A stretch of 64,000 nucleotides of DNA from positions 62,204 through 126,203 of the forward strand of contig BDIU01000399.1 in NCBI GenBank assembly GCA_002118135.1, in the 5' to 3' direction. This stretch comes from Trebouxia sp. TZW2008 (taxonomy: Eukaryota; Chlorophyta; Trebouxiophyceae; Trebouxiales; Trebouxiaceae). This document shows, in pieces, positions 56,626 through 64,000 of this stretch; position 1 is the first letter of the stretch, and each line of letters begins with the position of its first letter. The notes beneath the pieces are model-generated. The model was not told the origin of the DNA and searched no databases. It was given only the letters and a program-made list of their open reading frames with translations. The translations under genes were made by a program, and so were the position numbers.

Positions 56626-59596
56626 TCAGACGTAGAAGTCTGTCTGCCTGCTTTGTGCGCCAACCTCTTTTAGTTTCTTCATGATGTTTGTATAGTACTC
56701 TTGCAAGTATGACTCAAGTGTGGTCACACTGCTGGGATCAATATCCAGAAGCTTGTAGGTTTCATCCATTGGCGCGCTGAATGTCTCGTTGCTGGACAGA
56801 ATGTCTGCGAATGCCTGCATGCCAAAAAGCTGTTCTCAAGACACAGACAAATCATATGGCAGAAATCAACAACGCATTGCACGCCCATGGAACAAGTCCC
56901 AAGGCATGGATTGATCACATGCTGAGACACAATGTGCTGTGTGAATGTGTGCAGCTGGCCCTGGTGTTTCAGCACTATGCTGCAGCAGACCAGCCCATCA
57001 AAATTTGATGGCTCTACATGGCAATGCATAACACAGTGATGGCGCAACGGGGCTTACCAGACGGTCAGCAGCATCTCTTGCCCACTGAAAGCTCTTCAGG
57101 ATGTTTCTGGTTGATCTGAGGAGCCAGACTGGAACCCTTGTCACCTGCACAGGCAGAGCTGTACTCACTCACTGAACAGATTTGGGTACGGCTTAAGCAC
57201 CATGACCTCATTTTGCCTGCTCAGTGCTTTCATTACGTGTCCTTCATATCAAAACGCTCAGAACCGGGCAGCCTGCTGAAACAGACGACTTGTGCCACGC
57301 TCAAGCAGACTCTATGCTGGACAGTGTAGCAACCATGATTCTGATCATCAAATTGCAGCTTGCTGGGTTGTCAATGAGATGTAGAAGAGCTGCAGGATAT
57401 GCAAAGCTGCAAACAATCTTTTAGCACTATGGCATCTGGTCTCAGCAAATGCCCTACGAACAAAGCATCAAGCAGGGATTGACAACAGAGCATGGGAGGG
57501 AGATGGAGGTGACTTACATCTGCTCGCGCATCAGCATACTTCTCACACAGTGCAATAACCTCATCCACTGTCCAGGCTCTAGGCCCTGCAAGAGTCATGG
57601 TCTTGCCTGACGTAGCATCGCTCCTGCAAAACATTACAGCGAAGTTCAGAGACATAAGAAAGCAACACCTGCAGTCTTGAAAGTCAACTTGAAACATCAA
57701 CACTGCAGCCAATATGCAACTGCTCCAGCAGCCCAGCAAAGGCTTTGCCAAAGGATGCATAGTACTGGGAGCTGTTACGTGCTACTATTGTGTGTTGCCG
57801 TGTGAAGGGCTCTGCTTTGACAGGCTTTGCATGATGTACAAGAACATCTGCAATGGTGACACTCCTTTTTAAACCAAGTGCAGAACAGGCATTGGAGACA
57901 ATGTGATGTATCAGAAATAGGGCACACGCGCAGAACAGAAACGCCATTGCTGATCAGACTGACATGCGTTATTTAACAGTGAGCATTTGCATGTCCTGTG
58001 TTGACATGCAGCTTGAATGCTGGGGTACATGAGCTGGCCTACCTGAGAGCTGCCAAAGCCATTCTAGCAACATCTTGACTGTCCAAATATGCTGTTTTGG
58101 TGTCATCGCTGGTACCCCACACTTGCTTGTCTTCCAAAATGGGCACAGCGTAGTTGCCAATGATGGCCTGCACGATGCGGGACAACATGAACAAGCAGCA
58201 ATCTTTGCATGACATGCTGGCTGCTGCAACAAGATTGCAAGGCACTCAGAGGGCGGCTGTTGATTCCAATTCCATCTGACACTGACGGTTATCACACCAG
58301 TATGCATACAACTTGTTCTGTAGCAAATTGGCAAGAGTTTGTGCTGCATGGGACTTGCTGAGATGTGTCATAGAGCTGTGCACATGCCAAGAGAGCCTGA
58401 ATCTTACTTGCATGAAGCCGCAGAGCCTGAAGATGGTGTAGTTGAGGCCACTTTCTGCCAGATACCGCTCTGTGCATGTCTTCATTTGCATGAGTGGGAC
58501 CTCAGGGTGCTTCTCACAGTTGTGAATTGAGAAGAACATGTATCTCTGAATGCCCATTGCCTGCAAGCACAATGCAATGTGGTGACCATGCTAGTGCTGG
58601 ATTGCCATGGTACAATGGCTTGGTCAAGAGTGTTGCACTCCAAATGCAGATGCCAGCATGTATGCAATGCTGCACAAGCTGTCTGCTATATGCACCGCAA
58701 CCCTGTGATCAGTCGCGTTGATAACAATTGCATGCAGCTCGCAAGGTCCAAGCAGATTGCATGGAACAGGTTGATGCCACCAGACGTTGTGCCGGGTAGG
58801 TTGCATCATGGAACATGTGCATGCAGGTCATATCTGATTGTGCGTAAACAGCATGATGGGACGTGAGATGGTTGCTTGAGCTTGATACCTGGGCAGACTG
58901 TATGAGGGCAACCTTAGCGTCCCAATCTATTTTCTGAGCAGACTCCTCTGGGCGTGCTGTAGCACAGTCAATGATTGTGTGTATTCCCACTAGCGCAGCT
59001 GGAATAGATGTTGGATCATTCAAGTCAACCTGCAAACAACAGACTGGGTAAAGGCGAAATGGAACAGCTTGAGTGTGACAAGCAGCAACACTAACCTGCA
59101 CTGTTGTAGCTCCCCAATCTCGCAAAAAGTCTGCTGGTGTCTGTCTGGGCCTGACAGTACATCTCACATCGTACCCTGCGTCCAATGCTTTCCTGACAAG
59201 CTGCCTGCCCAGTGTTCCTGTGCTGCCAACCACAAGCATGCTTTCCTTAGGTACAGGCGTCCCTTGAGTTGCTGCTTTAGCTTGCGCACGGCACTTCCCG
59301 CCCATCCTTGAACCTGTAAGCCTTGAGAGGTAAGTGATCGACCATTCAGCTCCAATGTTTGGCTGTACACGCCGACTGCTTGTGCGGTATGCTGCTGGAA
59401 AGCTTGACGCAATCGCAGGCGCACCTTTTACAATTCTGTGGCATGAGAAGGGCCTGCAGCTGCCGAAAGTCTCTTTCTCTTGTCTCATCTTCCTCAACTT
59501 TGTAAGCTGTTGAGGTCGAACATGCACGCGATCTCTGCAAACATGCTTGGAGACTGGCCGAGATGCCTGAAGTGTGTTCCCAGACAAGCACTCCAT
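56626..59596 (-). CDS. HCF244: HCF244-like photosystem II assembly factor (NmrA-type SDR)
   Basis: Plastid atypical short-chain dehydrogenase needed, in plants, for psbA translation and D1 assembly; the cyanobacterial homologue is Ycf39. Exons in transcript order: 59096-59596, 58889-59029, 58408-58560, 58043-58167, 57518-57623, 57058-57144, 56626-56814, totalling 433 codons plus stop. The first 115 or so residues are basic and serine-rich, a transit peptide. The nucleotide-binding motif is VVGSTGTLGRQLV, then DVRCTVRPRQTPADFLRDWG. Other hallmarks: GIHTIIDCATARPEE, FFSIHNCEKHPEVPLMQ, LNYTIFRLCGFMQ, YAVPILEDKQVWGT, TLAGPRAWTVDEVI and the end SRQTDFYV. All landmark blocks are present, so the gene looks intact. 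The ATG at 59596 is the first in the frame; a later Met within the leader is possible. Confidence 0.95.
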
Positions 59597-60289
59597 GACT
59601 GTACACTGCTAGACGGAATTGTTTGCTTGCAACCGGTGATCGCACCGGCAGATTGCCAAGCTGACTGAACGCCTGGCTGTAGCATGTTTACGTTTATATT
59701 CCTAGCTCACTGCAGGATTCGAACTGCGTGCCTTGCAAGTCAATTGACCATGAAGCAGGCATCACACTTGAGTTTGCACAGCACAGGGTAGATCCAGATA
59801 CGGTATTGATGAAGACTCAAATCTGCTCACACACCTCGAAATATCCCTTGAAACGACTAACAAACGTTGCCGTATTACTGACTTCACTTCTTGACAACTC
59901 TCAAAGGAGCACATTGTCAATGTCAGCTGTTGGCGATACGAAATGGCAGGCATGCTGCATGATCATGCAGCCTGGCTGCCGGTCTACTCACTGCTTCAGA
60001 ACACTCACTGAAGACTTGCTGCTGTGTGCTCCCAAAAATGACGCACTGTTTTCCTTCTTTCAATTGCGCAAAGAGGGTTGCATGTAGCGCTACATTTCAT
60101 GCACAGCTTGGAAAAAGGTGAATTGACCCTTCTGACTTCATGCCCTGCGAGTACAGCTTCATGCCCCAAGATGCAAGGTTGGACAAGGACAATCATGAGC
60201 TTTGTTATGTGACGCGTACTGTACTGTACCACCTCACAATACACTTGCGCTCCATCTCATTGATTTTTGCCAGACGCTGCAACAGTCTT
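59597..60289. promoter_or_regulatory. Spacer upstream of HCF244
   Basis: About 690 bp between the HCF244 start and the stop of the next minus-strand gene. It should contain the HCF244 promoter. No coding signal or clear motif was recognised. Confidence 0.4.
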
Positions 60290-62501
60290 TTATCTGTTGC
60301 GGTCATGTGCTGCATCCTTTGCTGGCAGCTTTCCCAAGAAGGCCCAGTTGGTCACCAGCACCCCTGTCACAGTTGACAACCAGATAGACACCCCATACAA
60401 CCAGTCTCCACTAAGGACATTTGTCACAGCCAGAATCAGTATCCAAATATACTTGAATGGGAAAACACCATATGCCAAGCCAACCATTTGCACAACATGG
60501 CGCCGATGCGCTGTGATCTCCTTCCTTTTGGCCGCTATCACACCCATGGCCAAGTTGTATACAGAAGCTGTGATGTTGAAGGTGAAGCCAAGCCCTGTCA
60601 CCTGAGCATATGCACAAAATCCAAATCAGTCCACATGGCACAACATCTGACGTCTGCAACACCTATGTCTCAGGTGCAACAGCGAAGCTCTGCCTCACAG
60701 CATCAGAGCTCTAGTGTTGTTGATTGTCCTGACTTCACAGCTGTACCATGAAAGTCAGCAGTACTAAGTACTGCTACTTAGTGTCGATGCGCATTTGATT
60801 GGCTGGTGACAAAGGATCTGACGAAGCTGCCAGCTGCAGCGCAGCTGCATGCATCTCAACTGCAAGCTCTGCAAGGAGTTTGGCAGTCATGACTGATGCT
60901 GTCATCAAGCTGAATGCACCCAAGTTGCAAGCAAGGGACAGCCCAAGGTCAGTGAGGGTCAGTTCAAGACATAGGCGCATTGCTGCTGTGTTGCATCAAT
61001 TGGCAGCCATTGCACAGAAGGCAGAATCAACTTGAAGCACAGAGGATGTCGGCTTGACAGAGCGATGAGAATTGGGTTTTGCTGCAGACCTTGGCCTACC
61101 GTTTCAGGCCAGGTCTCCCCAGTCAGGTGATAGTATGCAATCTGTGCTGCTGGCACATACGCCCCAAGCATGCATGCCATCACAATTCTCCCAATAATTT
61201 TATGTCTGGTGTAGCTTTCATGCCTGAATGAGCCCCACACCTGCATGGTCAAACCATGCATTTCAATATGAGTGCATGTATCTATGCAGGTAGACAATAT
61301 CAGCATCAGCAGCGTCTGCATATGCTTGCTTGATACCTTGCAATCAGTAACGCAGCGTCGACAACGATTCCGCACCTGTGCCCTTGCCGTGTGACTACAC
61401 AAATGATCAGAAGCTGTGAGATGTGAGGTGCAGGTGAGCCCCTTAATTTGCTAGGACAGATTCAGGACAGCTGGCAATACAGCACAGCTGTGAAACGCAA
61501 TGTGCCAATGATGATCAAGGTCTGCACTTACCTGTAGGGGCCATAGCACGCCAGCAATAGCTATGAACGCCAAGTGCACCATGAGAGCCAATGATTGCTT
61601 CTCGATAAAGGTCTTGATGTAGTGAAAGACTGCACTGAAGTGCAATGTAGCTGGGTCATTGGAGTACAGGTTTTCAAGCGCCTGCATGGGAATTACAGCC
61701 TGTTGTCAGTGCTACATGAAAACCAGTAAAGGTGCTTGTTGCACAAGGCTGTTGTTCTTAGTGCCGTCAACTGTCAGTACGAAAAGAGACTGTAACACAG
61801 CAATGACTGTGCTCCCTGCATACAGTAGCTGATGCCAGCAAAGTCCCCGTGCTCAATGCAAGCGTTACAGGTACAGAAGGAATTGCAAGCACGTATCCAT
61901 ACAAAAGTGCGTATCAAATGTGACAGTCACTTGCCTGTGCTCTTTGTGCGATTGGCACAGTCTCAAAGCTGCACTGTGCAGGGTCTTCAAAGGGGCAAGG
62001 TGCCCATTGACTTGAAGGCGTGAATGGCCACAATTTGTCCGTCTACGACCAAAGCAAATAAAATTTGAACCAGACAGCCGCATGTCGCGTAAAACGAGCG
62101 CACCGGCCTTACCATCCAAATCGCGTTGGTCGTGCCCCATCGAGTGCCAAACAGCACGTATCTGCCGGCGTACCAAACGATGGCGCTGCTTGACGCAAGT
62201 AATATCTTGTCGGAGAGGTCTGCACGCGATAAGATGCAGCGAGATCAAAGGCTAGACAAATGCAGGTCTTGCTTAAGACGGCAGCTGTTGATGCAGCTGA
62301 TATGCAGAGCCAGTCGGCAATCTCTGCAATGCCCGCAGCTGGCTTACTTGTTCGTCTGTTGCTCGCCAAGGTATAGTGCAGCAGCAGGACAAAGACGGCG
62401 GTCCCCGTCAAGATCGTCAAGTCTTGTGTGATAGTGACTGGGATCAGTATGCCGCGGTCGCGAACACAGTCCCGCCAATCCTGCAAGGTTGACGCATTCA
62501 T
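60290..62501 (-). CDS. Seven-helix membrane protein, DUF2306-like
   Basis: Exons in transcript order: 62348-62501, 62113-62219, 61532-61681, 61100-61240, 60290-60601, in consistent phase, 287 aa. Hydrophobic segments: LTILTGTAVFVLLLHYTLA; ILLASSSAIVWYAGRYVLFG; LALMVHLAFIAIAGVLWPLQ; GRIVMACMLGAYVPAAQIAY; GLGFTFNITASVYNLAMGVI; MVGLAYGVFPFKYIWILILA; and YGVSIWLSTVTGVLVTNWAF. The loop RHKIIGRIV and the later AHRRHVVQMVGLAYG fit the layout of the DUF2306 predicted membrane proteins (H-x-x-x-G-R, then H-R-R), an assignment from memory. Molecular function is unknown. An open frame at 60774-60980 falls in the last intron; adding it would break the phase. Confidence 0.65.
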
Positions 62502-62820
62502 TCTGTGGCAAGCTGACTGATGACTTGACTTTCGTGTTGGATGGCCCGGCGTTCACCGCGTTTGACAGCGTCGCTTGAACCTCGCATCAACAGCAAAATA
62601 TCGGCTTCGTTATGCAGCAGTACATTCAAATGCAACAGCTGACTCATCAAGGCAAACCTACTTTGGCACTGCAGCCCTGCTATATTAGCTTTCATGGACC
62701 CATCATTGCACAGCTTGCTCTGGTTGTACCTGAGATAGTGCGCAGCTGCATTCTGCCTTTCACTCAAAGCAACTTTATCAGCGCTTGTCTTCCGGACCAG
62801 ATAGCAGCATGTACGCAGGG

Positions 62821-62973
62821 TTAGTGCAGAGCAGCTGTTATTGGCATTCTCACCAGAAGAATGAGATGACCACATTCGCACCTATAGTCCAATGACTCCA
62901 CATGCTGCCATTCACACTCCTCACCAATGGTAGCACACAGTTGCCATGGTGCCTTGACTACTTGATCTGACAC
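62821..62973 (-). CDS. Possible terminal exon of a small unrecognised protein
   Basis: After a GGGCACAG acceptor the minus strand reads VSDQVVKAPWQLCATIGEEC, then a short stretch ending in YRCECGHLILLV, to a TAA at 62821. An in-phase short first exon is possible at about 63037-63060 (MASLKAPA with a GTGCGG donor), which would give about 59 aa. The clustered cysteines (C, C, then CEC) could bind metal. No family is recognised and the model is speculative. Confidence 0.22.
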   Translation of the reverse strand: MSDQVVKAPWQLCATIGEECEWQHVESLDYRCECGHLILLVRMPITAALH

Positions 62974-63165
62974 CTGTGCCCACGCAAACGCGAAGTAGGT
63001 AACAGGTATGCCTCACTCTGTCTCTGTAGGCCGCACAGCAGGTGCCTTGAGACTCGCCATTTGCTCTTCAGCAGGGCATCTGCAAGCAGCTGCGATAAAT
63101 GTGCACAAAACAAGGCGTAGTAAAATCTTTCAGTAAGCTACCAGATCATTTTGACAAGGTGCTAC

Positions 63166-63337
63166 AGTAAACTCTCTCTGTAACGACTGCTTTGGTTACC
63201 AAGAAATTTGTCCTGACATCAAATTGTCCTGACTCAGAGGGACCACTGCAGTCAGAAAGCAATGATTGGTTACCAATGGCGTTGTCCAAACATCAGGATT
63301 GTCCTTACATCAAGTGTCCTTACAAAGAGAGTTTACT
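63166..63337 (+). mobile_element. Inverted-repeat element (MITE-like), copy 2
   Basis: 172 bp bounded by AGTAAACTCTCTCTGTAA on the left and the near-perfect reverse complement, TTACAAAGAGAGTTTACT, on the right. The interior is partly palindromic (GGTTACCAAGAAATTTGTCC against GGTTACCAATGGCGTTGTCC). No coding capacity. A diverged full-length relative lies at 49600-49772 in opposite orientation. Target-site duplication is not clear. Confidence 0.8.
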
Positions 63338-63339
63338 AA

Positions 63340-63626
63340 ACTAGATGCACCAGGAAATGCGCCAGTACATGTGCCAGTGGTTCTGCCAGTAGCTCTGCCA
63401 GCAGGTGTGCTGTAAATGCGCCAACAGTTGTGACAGTGGGCTGACCTACAGGCAAACCTAATGACAGACCAATTGGCAGACCTAGTGTCAGATGTAGTGG
63501 CAGACCTAGTGGCAGACCTACTGGCAGAACTACTGGCACACCCACCGACAGACCTAGTGGCAGACCTAGTAGCAAGCCTAGTGGCTGACCTACTGACAGA
63601 CCTACTGGCAGACCCACTGGCACGCT
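63340..63626 (+). repeat. 12 bp minisatellite
   Basis: Head-to-tail 12 bp units near GGCAGACCTAGT, most regular at 63449-63623 and decaying leftwards. Because 12 is divisible by three, frames on both strands stay open and mimic Leu/Ala/Asp- or Gly/Leu/Pro-rich peptides. I see no reason to call a gene. Confidence 0.9.
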
Positions 63627-64000
63627 GTATGTCAGCAAAGGAAGTGGTCAGTCACTGCAGAGCATAGCAATGTGTCACAGTGCAATGTGCACCAATAGCA
63701 GTGCCTACTGGCAAGCGTGACAGTACAGGTATCAGCGGTTAGGCTGCTCACTGCAGCCTTGCTACATTGCCATGCAAGCAGGCGGCAAGGCTGTAGCGAA
63801 AGATCAATCAACAGTTCAATCAATAGACAGCCTGGCCAATCACCTCAGGTCCTGTTGCCAGCCTAAGCTATCACTCTGCTGCTGTCACTGTGCACCGAAC
63901 ATGTTTCTGTGCATCTGTCACTGGGTTTGTCAAAGAAGGGTGTGGACCTGACCTATCTGGGCAGTGTTAGCAGTGTTCTGGCGGTGGGGGGGCAGGGGTA

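Larger units (their letters stand above)
62502..64000. other. Right-hand flank: repeats and little coding signal
   Basis: About 1.5 kb after the start of the DUF2306-like gene. It contains one possible minus-strand exon (62821-62973), an inverted-repeat element (63166-63337) and a 12 bp minisatellite (to about 63626). The last 370 bp show no recognisable gene. Confidence 0.5.

Noticed and set aside
60774..60980. Hydrophobic minus-strand frame between DUF2306-like exons 4 and 5
   Set aside because: No acceptor brings it in at phase 0, while exons 4 and 5 join directly in phase to give a continuous conserved-looking segment.
63340..63626. Possible CRISPR-like array
   Set aside because: The units are directly contiguous 12-mers with no spacers, in a eukaryotic nuclear context.
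63336..63667. Leu/Ala/Asp-rich and Gly/Leu/Pro-rich frames on both strands
   Set aside because: Produced by the 12 bp minisatellite; both strands are open only because the unit contains no stops.

Overview
The window is nuclear DNA of a photosynthetic, probably flagellated eukaryote, most likely a chlorophyte green alga. Nearly every gene is cut by many short introns, almost all ending TGCAG before the exon. The gene set includes plastid functions (a cyanobacterial-type DNA gyrase A and the photosystem II factor HCF244) and a tubulin glycine ligase of the TTLL3 type, which is normally tied to motile cilia. I could not place it to a genus.

Layout, left to right: a TTLL3-like glycylase (minus, cut by the left edge); 3.5 kb of repeat-rich spacer; splicing factor SF3A3 (minus, 9 exons); a type I membrane protein of unknown function (plus); a TSPO/MBR protein (minus); an EF-hand protein (minus); plastid gyrA (plus, at least 15 exons over 9 kb); a tandem pair of ZNF598/Hel2-like RING and zinc-finger genes (plus), the first intact (1429 aa) and the second decayed; an AAAP amino-acid transporter (plus); a small plastid-targeted membrane protein (minus); a coiled-coil gene of about 18 exons over 11 kb (plus); HCF244 (minus); and a seven-helix DUF2306-like membrane protein (minus). 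The last 1.5 kb holds repeats, an inverted-repeat element and perhaps one small exon.

Gene models were built by choosing GT..AG boundaries that keep the reading frame. SF3A3, TSPO, the EF-hand gene, HCF244, the transporter, the DUF2306-like gene and Hel2-like copy A all add up to whole numbers of codons, which supports them. These are neighbouring housekeeping genes, not an operon; several pairs are divergent or convergent.

The most unusual signal is structural. In at least four genes, exon edges with their splice sites are copied in tandem into the neighbouring intron, as two to six decayed copies. The window also has a short interspersed element visible as filled and empty sites in two independent duplications, and two copies of a 172 bp inverted-repeat element.
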